Made by a program: the position numbers and the translations under genes
NCBI GenBank assembly: GCA_001770955.1
Contig: MESL01000035.1
Location: 62,001-126,000, forward strand
Direction of reading: 5' to 3'
DNA: 64,000 nt
Origin: Burkholderiales bacterium RIFCSPLOWO2_12_FULL_65_40
GTDB lineage: Bacteria > Pseudomonadota > Gammaproteobacteria > Burkholderiales > Burkholderiaceae_C
The notes under the pieces: generated by a model
Seen by the model: only the letters and a program-made list of their open reading frames with translations
Told to the model about the DNA's origin: nothing
Databases searched by the model: none
Part shown: piece after piece, positions 1 to 8,305 of the stretch
Numbering within the stretch: position 1 is the stretch's first letter
How the letters are laid out: every line of letters starts with the position of its first letter

Positions 1-61
1 GGGCGCCTGCAGCCCCCTTCCGGTACCGCTAAGGTGGAGGCTTCTCTCCGCGCAGCGCCCC

Positions 62-697
62 ATGACCACCACACCCCCCCTTCGCACCTTCCACAGCTAC
101 GAACCCCGCAGCGGCCACGGCCTGCCGCACGACCCGTTCAACGCCATCGTGGGGCCCCGACCCATCGGCTGGATCTCGACGCAGAATGCCGCGGGCGCGC
201 TGAACCTGGCGCCCTACAGCTTCTTCAACGCCTTCAACTACGTGCCGCCCATCGTGGGCTTTGCCAGCATTGGCACCAAAGACACGCTGCGCAACATCGA
301 GGCCACGGGCGAGTTTGTATGGAACCTGGCCACGCGCTCGCTGGCCGATGCCATGAACCAGAGCTGCGCCGCCGTGCCGCCCGAGGTGAGCGAGTTCGAC
401 CTGACCGGCCTCACGCCCCTGCCCTCCACCCGCGTTCGCCCGCCCCGCGTGGCCGAAAGCCCGGTCACCTTTGAATGTCGCAGCACGCAGATCCTGCAGT
501 TGCAGGGCATCGACGGTGAAGCAGTGCCCACCTGGCTGATACTGGGCGAGGTGGTGGCCGTGCACATCGACCAGGCGCTGCTCAAAGATGGCGTGTACGA
601 CACGGCGGGCGCCGGGCATATCCTGCGCGGTGGAGGACCGGCCGACTATTTCACGGTGGGGCCGGAACAATTGTTCCGCATGCACCGTCCGCGCTGA
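62..697 (+). CDS. Flavin reductase family protein (FMN-binding split barrel)
   Basis: A 211-residue soluble protein. The N-terminal GPRPIGWIST followed by NLAPYSFFNA is the usual signature of the flavin reductase-like split beta-barrel, where the main chain binds FMN. The length is normal for the family. Members reduce flavin with NAD(P)H, or act as the reductase half of two-component oxygenases; no partner oxygenase is adjacent, so the substrate is unknown. The gene stands alone, about 85 bp upstream of the co-directional exchanger gene. A strong ribosome site is not obvious close to the chosen ATG, but the conserved homology begins soon after it. The family is secure; the physiological role is inference. 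Confidence 0.85.
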   Translation: MTTTPPLRTFHSYEPRSGHGLPHDPFNAIVGPRPIGWISTQNAAGALNLAPYSFFNAFNYVPPIVGFASIGTKDTLRNIEATGEFVWNLATRSLADAMNQSCAAVPPEVSEFDLTGLTPLPSTRVRPPRVAESPVTFECRSTQILQLQGIDGEAVPTWLILGEVVAVHIDQALLKDGVYDTAGAGHILRGGGPADYFTVGPEQLFRMHRPR

Positions 698-782
698 ACC
701 GGGCCAATTCCCCACACACCACGGCCCTGTTCCAGCGCAGGCACACTGGGTCCATTCGATCTATGAAACGGGTGCTTCCGTG

Positions 783-1865
783 ATGCATTTTTTGATGTTC
801 GCCGCAGGGCTGGCCGCGCTGGTGGTGGGGGCCGACATTCTGGTGCGCGGCGCTTCCCGGCTGGCGCTGTCGTTCGGCATTTCGCCCCTGGTGGTGGGGC
901 TGACCATCGTGGCCTTTGGCACGAGCGCCCCGGAGATGGCGGTGTCGGCCGGGGCGGTGCTCAATGGACAGACGGGTCTGGCCATGGGCAATGTGGTGGG
1001 CAGCAATATCTTCAATGTGCTGTTCATCCTGGGGCTGAGCGCGCTCATTGCCCCACTGGTGGTGCATGTGCAGCTGATCCGGCAGGAGGTGCCCATCCTG
1101 ATTGGCGCTTCCCTGCTGTTGCTGATTCTCTCGCTCGATGGGCGCATCAGCCTGCTCGACGGCGGGCTGTTCTTCGGCCTGCTGCTGGCCTACACGGTGT
1201 TTCTGGTCGTGCAATCGCGCCGTGAGACGCAGGCCGCCCAGGCAGAGTTCGACGCCGAACTTCACGCTCCTCCGGCCGGGGCCTGGGATGCCCGCCTGCC
1301 GGTGCAGATCGCGCTGATCGTGGCCGGGCTCGGGCTGCTGGTGCTGGGGTCGGACTGGCTGGTCACCTCTGCGGTGGCATTTGCCCAGGCGCTGGGGGTG
1401 AGCGATCTGGTGATTGGCCTGACCATCGTGGCCGCGGGCACGTCCATGCCCGAGGTGGCCACGTCGGTGGCCGCCGCCCTCAAGGGCGAGCGCGACATCG
1501 CCGTGGGCAATGTGGTGGGCAGCAGCACCTTCAACATCCTGGGTTGCCTGGGACTCTCGGGGCTGGTGGCAGGCAGCGCAGGCCTGGCCGTGGCGCCTGC
1601 CTTGCTGGCGTTCGACATCTGGGTGATGCTGGCCGTGGCGCTGGCCTGCCTGCCGATCTTCCTGTCGGGCCGCGAGATTGCCCGCTGGGAAGGCTTCGTG
1701 TTCCTGGGCTATTACGTGGCCTATGTGACTTACCTCATTTTGTCCGCCCAGCATCATGCTGCCCTGGAAACCTATTCCACGGTGATGATGAGTTTTGTGA
1801 TTCCGCTGACGGTCATCACGCTGGTGGTGTCGCTGATCCGGCCGGGCAAAAGCCCCACGGGATAG
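783..1865 (+). CDS. Calcium/sodium antiporter (CaCA superfamily, YrbG-like)
   Basis: A 360-residue integral membrane protein of about ten hydrophobic segments. It has the two internal alpha-repeats that define CaCA exchangers: GTSAPEMAVS with VVGSNIFNVLFILG in the first half, and GTSMPEVATSV with VVGSSTFNILGCLG in the second. These acidic, glycine-rich repeats line the ion path, and the expected role is Ca2+ extrusion coupled to Na+ entry at the inner membrane. The open frame extends 65 codons further upstream, but that stretch is not membrane-like, and the protein MHFLMFAAGLAALVVGAD begins directly with the first transmembrane helix, so the internal ATG is preferred. Family assignment is strong; ion specificity is inferred. 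Confidence 0.9.
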   Translation: MHFLMFAAGLAALVVGADILVRGASRLALSFGISPLVVGLTIVAFGTSAPEMAVSAGAVLNGQTGLAMGNVVGSNIFNVLFILGLSALIAPLVVHVQLIRQEVPILIGASLLLLILSLDGRISLLDGGLFFGLLLAYTVFLVVQSRRETQAAQAEFDAELHAPPAGAWDARLPVQIALIVAGLGLLVLGSDWLVTSAVAFAQALGVSDLVIGLTIVAAGTSMPEVATSVAAALKGERDIAVGNVVGSSTFNILGCLGLSGLVAGSAGLAVAPALLAFDIWVMLAVALACLPIFLSGREIARWEGFVFLGYYVAYVTYLILSAQHHAALETYSTVMMSFVIPLTVITLVVSLIRPGKSPTG

Positions 1866-2046
1866 GGAGGGTCAACGCTGCAAGGGCGCGCAAAGCCCAT
1901 CGCCGGGCTGGCGCGCCAGCCCTTCAAGGTCCGTCTGCCACAGGTTTTAGCGCAACGGCTGCGGTGGACCAAGCGCAACGCAGGCTGCAGCCCGAGTGTG
2001 CCAGCATCGACATAGGTTATGCTACGAATCAACCCCTCGGCCTCTT

Positions 2047-2745
2047 TTAGCGCGAGGCTACTAAAGTCGCTGTTGTACCGTCCCATACCACTTGAGTGCT
2101 CAGATCGCGCGTGGCAACGACTTTCCCATTGACATAAACATTGGTCTTGAGTGCGTATTTGCCTTGTGGTGCACCTTGAGGAAGCTTGAGTTCAAAGGCG
2201 TTCTCGAAACGACCCGCAGAATTCGAGGAAAAAGACTTGCTGCCAGTCTTGAATGGAGTGCCGTCAGGGCTAAAAACCACCAACTCTTCTCGAACTTCGC
2301 TAACCTTCTGGCGACTGCCGTTGACCAGTTCCAACGTCGAGTTAACGTTTATCGGCTGCCCACGCTGCACTACTTCCTTTTGCAATCGAGATGAGTAAAC
2401 GGTAACCACCGGCTCCGCCGGCAATGCGCTACTGGTACGAATATAGTCTCGCTCCGCCTGGGCTGCCGTTTTTGTCTGTCTCGACTGCAAGTTAATGGCA
2501 AAGCAAACAGCTGCACCCACGGCAGCGCCCACTACCGCCCCCTTTGCAGCATCTCTACCACGTCCACCAGAGAGAACGGTAATAAGGGCTACCGCAGCCG
2601 CACCAGCTGCAGCACTCTGACCCACACTGCATGGATCACTATCGGCAGCACTTTGCTGACTCCCTACTGGCCCTTGGGTGTTTGCGCAAGCAACCAGCAG
2701 AGCCGTGACCGTCATGTAAATTAAGGTGCGTTGAAAGGTTTTCAT
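2047..2745 (-). CDS. Predicted lipoprotein with glycine-zipper segment, last gene of the tubulin-like operon
   Basis: A 232-residue exported protein. Residues 1-20 form a signal peptide ending in LLVAC, a lipobox with Cys20 as the lipidated residue. Residues about 45-83 are glycine/alanine-rich (AAAGAAAVALITVLSGG, GAVVGAAVGAAVCFAI), like glycine-zipper membrane segments. The C-terminal half (about 110-225) reads as a beta-rich domain of alternating hydrophobic residues. No known enzyme motif is seen. It is the promoter-distal gene of a six-gene minus-strand set, 55 bp downstream of the zinc-ribbon/TPR gene, so it probably acts with the tubulin-like protein at the envelope. Codon use is less GC-rich than in the flanking housekeeping genes. 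Function unknown. Confidence 0.75.
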   Translation of the reverse strand: MKTFQRTLIYMTVTALLVACANTQGPVGSQQSAADSDPCSVGQSAAAGAAAVALITVLSGGRGRDAAKGAVVGAAVGAAVCFAINLQSRQTKTAAQAERDYIRTSSALPAEPVVTVYSSRLQKEVVQRGQPINVNSTLELVNGSRQKVSEVREELVVFSPDGTPFKTGSKSFSSNSAGRFENAFELKLPQGAPQGKYALKTNVYVNGKVVATRDLSTQVVWDGTTATLVASR

Positions 2746-2800
2746 TTAGATCATTGGTTTGTTGAGGCTCGAATACTTGAATTTCCGATTCACACTGACG

Positions 2801-4042
2801 TCACTTGATCGAGGTTTCCTCGTTGAGATACTGTAATTCGCGCTCTCTGATGCGGCGTGAGAGTACGTTCGCTTGGGAATTTTTGGGATCGACACGGAGG
2901 GCGCTTTCGACATAGGTCTTGGCGGTGTCAAATTTCATCTGGCGCAGCGCGGCCTCAGCATCGCGCAGGAAACCTTGCGCCATTTCCGACTGGACATTTA
3001 CCGCAGGCGGCGACACCGGTGGTAAAGGTGCCACATGATGAGGTTTTGTGACAGGTGGCACGCTTTGCGATACAGAGGGAGACGATGAAACGACGGTCGG
3101 CTGTGGTGGACGCTCCTGCGTTCTAAGGGCTGTCTGCAGCTCCTGGCGCAGGGCTGTCAGACCCGAAAACTCGCGGTTACTCGCTACGACCTTGTCCAGC
3201 GCCTCTCTCGCTGATTTAAGGTCGCCCATCGCCAAGAAATTCCGTGCCTCCGCGTCAGCGGAAGCAGCGCTAGCCAGGCCGACATTGATTTGACCGCGCA
3301 AGTCACTGCCCACGGCGCCATCGACGCAGGTGCTTCCCAGTTGATCAATGGCATTGCGCGCGCTCGTGAGGCGGCGATCAACAATCATGCTTCCTATCTG
3401 CCGAACACTGCGCTCACAAGCAGCTCGGGCTGCGATCGCCTTGTCTGCAACTGCAAGCATGTGCCGTGCCTTGGTCTGTGCCTCCCCATTGCACGCCGCC
3501 ATGGCCATCATGGTCTGGTTGCGCGCACTGGCGGCGTCACCGCCGGTCATGAAGCTCGCCGCTTTGTTCAGTGCCTGCTCACAAGGATCCGGCTCCCGGC
3601 CGGAATTGTTCTGGATGTACAGCCCACTGCCAGCCACTAGTACGATACCAAGCACCAAGAAAACCCATTTTCCTGTCTTGCTCTTGCCACTGTTTGATAC
3701 TCCCGTTTGAACGCCAAGTTCGGGCGAAGGCAATGGCGCGCGCTCCTTGGGCGTGGCTTTTCCGGATGGCGCGGGCGGAGACGGTTTGGCGGGGTTAGTC
3801 GGCGAATCAGACTTTGGCGCCGAAACGGCTGGCGATACGGGAACGGCGCCGGGCCTTGTATCAACCGGCGGTTGCTCAGCATTGGGCTCGGCCTGATCCG
3901 TCAGAGTCGTGGAAGACTCCAACACTGACTGGTAATCGGCTGCGACAGACGCGGCTATCGCAGCGCAGCCGCAATATGGACAGTATCCGACCGTTTCGTA
4001 TAGGCGCTCGTTACAGCGGTGGCAGTTGAAAGACACTTCCAA
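2801..4042 (-). CDS. Zinc-ribbon, single-pass membrane protein with TPR-like C-terminus
   Basis: A 413-residue protein. Residues 7-24 carry a CxxC...CxxC zinc ribbon (Cys7, Cys10, Cys21, Cys24). A proline/alanine-rich linker runs to about residue 120, and a transmembrane helix follows at about 126-144 (WVFLVLGIVLVAGSGLYIQ). The remainder is helical and repetitive, ending near residues 355-405 in a TPR-like unit (RDAEAALRQMKFDTAKTYV, then ALRVDPKNSQA). This predicts a cytoplasmic zinc ribbon, one membrane pass and an extracytoplasmic repeat scaffold. It lies 17 bp downstream of the tubulin-like gene and is almost certainly co-transcribed with it. It may anchor the polymer to the membrane, but that is inference. 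No enzymatic motif is visible. Confidence 0.75.
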   Translation of the reverse strand: MEVSFNCHRCNERLYETVGYCPYCGCAAIAASVAADYQSVLESSTTLTDQAEPNAEQPPVDTRPGAVPVSPAVSAPKSDSPTNPAKPSPPAPSGKATPKERAPLPSPELGVQTGVSNSGKSKTGKWVFLVLGIVLVAGSGLYIQNNSGREPDPCEQALNKAASFMTGGDAASARNQTMMAMAACNGEAQTKARHMLAVADKAIAARAACERSVRQIGSMIVDRRLTSARNAIDQLGSTCVDGAVGSDLRGQINVGLASAASADAEARNFLAMGDLKSAREALDKVVASNREFSGLTALRQELQTALRTQERPPQPTVVSSSPSVSQSVPPVTKPHHVAPLPPVSPPAVNVQSEMAQGFLRDAEAALRQMKFDTAKTYVESALRVDPKNSQANVLSRRIRERELQYLNEETSIK

Positions 4043-4059
4043 GAGTTCTCACTGATTCT

Positions 4060-7000
4060 TCAGGTTAGGGGCGGAGGCATGTGCGAAGGACTCTGTCTCT
4101 GAAGTAGCGGCGTGAGTTCTGCCAACTGACTCAGCTCCATCCACATCGGCAGCCCTTGGCGCCAAACCTTGGTTCCCGCCAGACTGATTTGGCCACCAGC
4201 AAGCATCTGCACCAGTTGCTGCACACCATAAGGGCCGTACTGGACCCCGTTGACGCCGAGATGATACTGGTGATCGACAGGCGGTGGCATCCCACCCAGC
4301 GGCGGAGGCATGATCCCAGACATGGCAGGGGGTACGCCGGGCGCTGTGGCAGGGTAGACCCCAGTGTCAGTCGCGGTGGTCTGCGTCGATAGTCCGACTG
4401 TCGCAGGCTGTACTGTCAGTAGCGCGTCAAGTCCTCCGGGTTTTATCATCTCCGCGTTAATCAGGTACTTCAGCCGTGGTTGACCATCTTCGCCGGGCTC
4501 GCGCACCTCCCAGTCATAGGCATCGGCATCGGAATCACCAATGACCGACGCCCAGGGCCGGAGGTCGTTCAATAGCCGAGTCACGGCCTGCTTCAGCTCC
4601 CTTTCGGAAAGCCCCTTGCGTCTAGCCCGGTCACACAGATCCTGCTTAGCCTCAGCCGCAATTGCGCTGGCGAAACCCTTTCGCACCTGTTCAGCGCCAG
4701 TGGCATCGGACACCAATTTGGCGGTGTAGACCGCCGTTTCGTAATATTCACTAAGTGCGACGAGTGCTGCAAGCTGCAACGTTCCTGCTTCGGCGATGTG
4801 CTCTTGAACGCGATCGACGATAGCTTCGCGATAGGCCATCGGAAGACCGTTCTGACGGATAGCGCGTTCGTTGCCAATACGCCGTACATCACCGCGAGCT
4901 ACAGCGAATTGATATTGCCCCGGCGGCACAGAACGCTGCGTCGAACGTGTCAACACCCCGGTCATTACCGCCATCAGAAAATATTTAAAGTCCTCCGCAA
5001 GGCGGTTGATTTCGTCTGCAGCTGGCGCAATAGGATGGCTGAATTGCGTGGAATCGATATGCGTGTGTGTAGGGCTGCGCTCGGATTCCTTGCGATAGCT
5101 TGTACGCCAGCCTTCCAGCCCACGGAGCACTGTCAGCGGTACGCCAGACAACTCGCAATAGCAGACCGCTCTGCCCGGTACGCCGGTTTCAACGATGGAG
5201 AGCTGGGCGGGGGTAATGCCTGCATGGGTCGGCATACAGGCATTAAGCTCGTGTTCGTACTTGCGCTTGAATTCGTCTGCGCCAGCCACGCCTATAAAGC
5301 ACTTGTACTGATCCGCACGCACAGTAAAGTCACCAGATAAATTAGCGTCTATCCAAGGCATTGCGCAGGCCAGTAGCTTGCGAAACGCATCCTGACGGGC
5401 AACCGGGCTCATTTGCTCCAACGCTTCTGTCAGGGGATCCGCCATGGCTTCAGCAGCAGCATCACTGCCAGCCACAGCCAATTGGCGCTCAGCCATGCGC
5501 TTGACCTTGACCAAAATCTGGCCACGTTCCTCGGCCTCCGCCAGCATCGGGAACATCACCTTGGAGCCACCCAGATCCTTAAAAGCTTCGTCAGCCCACT
5601 CCCGCAACTGGGCAGCGCCGGGCATGGGCACTTTTCGATCCTGCACGGGAATGTTGATAAGCGTTGCGTGATCTTTCTTCAACTCCAACTGGAGGATGGC
5701 ATTTGCCCGCTGTAGCTGCTCAAGCATTGTCATCACCGCTTCGCGGCCCGCTTGCAACTCACCGACCAGCCCGCTCCAAGTCGCACGGCCATGGGCATCA
5801 ACCCCAGTCTTACGCCCCATCCAGGAGGACAATTCGCCCATCAGCGCAGCCGCTTCATCTGCGGCCTTTGCACGCAGATGAAACTTAATACCATTGGCAA
5901 TTTCGGTGCGCAGTTGATCCATGACCATGACGGCTTGCTTTTCCCCGCCGCCAAAGAGACCTCCTTTGGTCTGCTCCAAATTTGTTAAAAGTCGCTCAAC
6001 CTCACGGCTGCGCACAGCCTCCTTGATCTCCCGATAGCGCTCCGCATTGAGCATGAGTGCTGCGATCACTCCACTGCCCGTAGCCTCAAGACGATCCTTG
6101 ATTTGTTCCACCAAGGAAAGCACATACTCAAGCCCGCCAAATTCCTTGTTGTCGAGGTACGTGTAGAGTTGGTCACGCACGGTTCTCTTGATCCTTTCCA
6201 GCACCTCGCGCCGACGCTTGGCTACCCTGTCCTCTGTGGTGTCGGCCGTCGAGTCTTGGTCGCGCACGGCATCGCGCTCCAGTTGCTTGACGGCTTCGCG
6301 CACCTGCACCGACCACTCCTTGCGGTCAAAACCGGTGCGAATCTCATCTACACGGCTATTGACGCGCTGCTCGACACCCGCCAGCAGCAAGCCATTTTTA
6401 TCTTGCAACAGATCGTCAACTACAAAGTAGTCTTGGAACTCGCCTGAGCTTCGCTTGAGTTCAATAGACTTGTCCGAAAACTCGGGAAAATCACTGAAGA
6501 TGGACACACGCAAATTCACATGGCTCGCCATGAACTCATCGCGCTGCTTGTCTGTGGCGCGATTGGCCCCTAAATCAGCCCCTCCCACACCAAAAAACGC
6601 TTTGAGCATCTCGCCTGCCCAACGATGCGACTGCTCATCCCGACGTGCCTCTTGGCGCGTGTCCAGTACCGCTTGGCCCATTGCCGAAAATCGCTTGGAG
6701 TATGACAAGCGCATGTCAGGGAAGCGGTTCTTGGGTACCAGCGCATCGTGCAGAAAATTCTTGTGCTGAGCCTGGTTAACTGCAATTGAACGCTTGCGAC
6801 GCGCAAAATCGCCTGAGGCAAAGTCCTCGAACAATGCATCCGCCACCATGTGGTAGACATCCGTGACGTCTTTGGTATGCTGCTGCGCTAAGTTGCCGGA
6901 GTCGATCAGGTAAACCTCGTTGTACGGCTCGCGCGGCAGCTCGGGCTGGTCATAAGCATCCCACCGGCCCAAATAACCTTTGTTCCCCATCATGGCCGAT

Positions 7001-7806
7001 TCAAGCTCCATCAACGCAGCGTAGCCATTTGCCTCGGTTCGGTCTTTATTGGCGCCAGCAAAACCGGTGGGAAGAAATAGCATTAATTCCACATCGGCGC
7101 TTCCGACCTCCGTCTTGGCCAACCAACGCGCCAGCAGACCCATATCCAGAAAGGCCCCAGATCCCGTGCCACCCGCCACGGAACCAACCACCACGATACG
7201 GAACTTGCTACTTTCCATCTTGAGCCCCAACTGATTAAGTTGGCGTTCGTGGGAAAGGCCTGCTTTCAAATTTTTTAGCTTCAGGCGTATCTTGTCGCGG
7301 ACTTTTACGTATTTGTCGAAAAAATACAGTCGTGAAATGGCGCGTATTTGACCAGCCCCCTTCGCGGGATCAATGCCGAGTTCTCGAATCTTCTTCGGCG
7401 TCAGTGACAGCCAGTCTTTGATGTGCGGATAGCGCTCTAACGCATCATCATCGCGGCTATATTTATCCATGTCGAAGGATTCGACAATTTTGTCCTCATC
7501 GCTGAACTTCACCTGATCAAACTGCAGGTCTTCTGCTTGAGCACGGCCACTGTCAATCACGGCTCCACTGTCCAAATCGAACTGTATAAATTGCGCAATC
7601 GGAAAGTCTGCCAGGCTGTCCACCCGGCTTCGCGTACCGGAGCCACCCCACAGCGTATTCAGGATACGCCTGCGTACGCGCATCAATACTTCCATGCCGG
7701 TACCACCGACGCCAATGAAAAGCGTCGGGCGCAGATCGATACTTGCCTCTTGCTTGGGTACTGAATCAACCCCGTTACCAATTGTCTGATTGAAACTATC
7801 CGCCAT
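4060..7806 (-). CDS. Tubulin/FtsZ-like GTPase (tubulin_2 type) with C-terminal GYF-like domain
   Basis: A 1248-residue protein, far larger than FtsZ. Residues 28-40 (TLFIGVGGTGMEV) form a Rossmann-type first nucleotide loop. Residues 211-217 (AGGTGSG) are the tubulin/FtsZ signature, preceded by the hydrophobic strand FRIVVVGSV. A long helical region covers about 350-1100. Residues 1181-1233 look like a GYF_2 domain (QYGPYGVQQLVQMLAGGQIS, then VWRQGLPMWMEL), a module that usually binds proline-rich peptides. FtsZ-like proteins of this large class have been proposed by Makarova and Koonin to act in membrane remodelling; the biological role here is not established. It is the fourth gene of a six-gene operon with several membrane or exported partners. 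Confidence 0.85.
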   Translation of the reverse strand: MADSFNQTIGNGVDSVPKQEASIDLRPTLFIGVGGTGMEVLMRVRRRILNTLWGGSGTRSRVDSLADFPIAQFIQFDLDSGAVIDSGRAQAEDLQFDQVKFSDEDKIVESFDMDKYSRDDDALERYPHIKDWLSLTPKKIRELGIDPAKGAGQIRAISRLYFFDKYVKVRDKIRLKLKNLKAGLSHERQLNQLGLKMESSKFRIVVVGSVAGGTGSGAFLDMGLLARWLAKTEVGSADVELMLFLPTGFAGANKDRTEANGYAALMELESAMMGNKGYLGRWDAYDQPELPREPYNEVYLIDSGNLAQQHTKDVTDVYHMVADALFEDFASGDFARRKRSIAVNQAQHKNFLHDALVPKNRFPDMRLSYSKRFSAMGQAVLDTRQEARRDEQSHRWAGEMLKAFFGVGGADLGANRATDKQRDEFMASHVNLRVSIFSDFPEFSDKSIELKRSSGEFQDYFVVDDLLQDKNGLLLAGVEQRVNSRVDEIRTGFDRKEWSVQVREAVKQLERDAVRDQDSTADTTEDRVAKRRREVLERIKRTVRDQLYTYLDNKEFGGLEYVLSLVEQIKDRLEATGSGVIAALMLNAERYREIKEAVRSREVERLLTNLEQTKGGLFGGGEKQAVMVMDQLRTEIANGIKFHLRAKAADEAAALMGELSSWMGRKTGVDAHGRATWSGLVGELQAGREAVMTMLEQLQRANAILQLELKKDHATLINIPVQDRKVPMPGAAQLREWADEAFKDLGGSKVMFPMLAEAEERGQILVKVKRMAERQLAVAGSDAAAEAMADPLTEALEQMSPVARQDAFRKLLACAMPWIDANLSGDFTVRADQYKCFIGVAGADEFKRKYEHELNACMPTHAGITPAQLSIVETGVPGRAVCYCELSGVPLTVLRGLEGWRTSYRKESERSPTHTHIDSTQFSHPIAPAADEINRLAEDFKYFLMAVMTGVLTRSTQRSVPPGQYQFAVARGDVRRIGNERAIRQNGLPMAYREAIVDRVQEHIAEAGTLQLAALVALSEYYETAVYTAKLVSDATGAEQVRKGFASAIAAEAKQDLCDRARRKGLSERELKQAVTRLLNDLRPWASVIGDSDADAYDWEVREPGEDGQPRLKYLINAEMIKPGGLDALLTVQPATVGLSTQTTATDTGVYPATAPGVPPAMSGIMPPPLGGMPPPVDHQYHLGVNGVQYGPYGVQQLVQMLAGGQISLAGTKVWRQGLPMWMELSQLAELTPLLQRQSPSHMPPPLT

Positions 7807-7838
7807 GGCCTGAGCCCCCTTCTTTTTATCTTCGTTGC

Positions 7839-8264
7839 TTACTTACGGCCGGTGCTGAGCATCAAAAAGAGCGAGAGCAAGCTTACAAATCCAACGGGGC
7901 CAAGGAACAGTGGCGTCATGAACTGGGCTGCATTTATCGCCAACAGCACCACACCGGTAGCCGCACTGGCCAAAAAGAAGAATAACCACCACCCCGCAGC
8001 ATTCGCTTTATTGGGGGGCACTCGCTTGCCCACCAGTGTGTTGGCATAAGCGTTCTTGGCGAAGAAAAAAGCCACAAATAACACCAGTAAAATGCCGCCA
8101 CCAATCGCCAAATCTCGGGAGGACGTATCGGACACCACGTTATAGGTGCCCTCGAATTTTTCTCCCGGAGGCAGAAGAACGGTGGCGGTGGTAGTGGAAG
8201 CCGCTGGGACTTCCACTGGTGTAGGCAGTGCGAAGCCTGTGTTGGCCTGAGAGGTTTGTGTCAT
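7839..8264 (-). CDS. Small membrane protein of the tubulin-like operon
   Basis: A 141-residue protein with no recognised family. The N-terminal 55 residues are polar and probably extended. Three hydrophobic segments follow: about 58-76 (LAIGGGILLVLFVAFFFAK), 92-108 (WWLFFFLASAATGVVLLAI) and 113-135 (FMTPLFLGPVGFVSLLSLF). It sits between the exported protein gene and the tubulin-like gene, 32 bp upstream of the latter on the same strand, which supports a shared transcript. A role as membrane docking subunit for the tubulin-like protein would fit but cannot be shown from sequence. The start is the first ATG of the frame. Confidence 0.7.
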   Translation of the reverse strand: MTQTSQANTGFALPTPVEVPAASTTTATVLLPPGEKFEGTYNVVSDTSSRDLAIGGGILLVLFVAFFFAKNAYANTLVGKRVPPNKANAAGWWLFFFLASAATGVVLLAINAAQFMTPLFLGPVGFVSLLSLFLMLSTGRK

Positions 8265-8305
8265 TTTTAGTGGTCCTATTCACAACATAGTTCTTGTAAA
8301 ACAAT

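Noticed and set aside
1866-2046. GCCTC...GAGGC inverted repeat at 2040-2058 as a terminator for the tubulin-like operon
   Set aside because: The arms are only 5 bp and no T-run follows on the minus strand, so I do not call a terminator.
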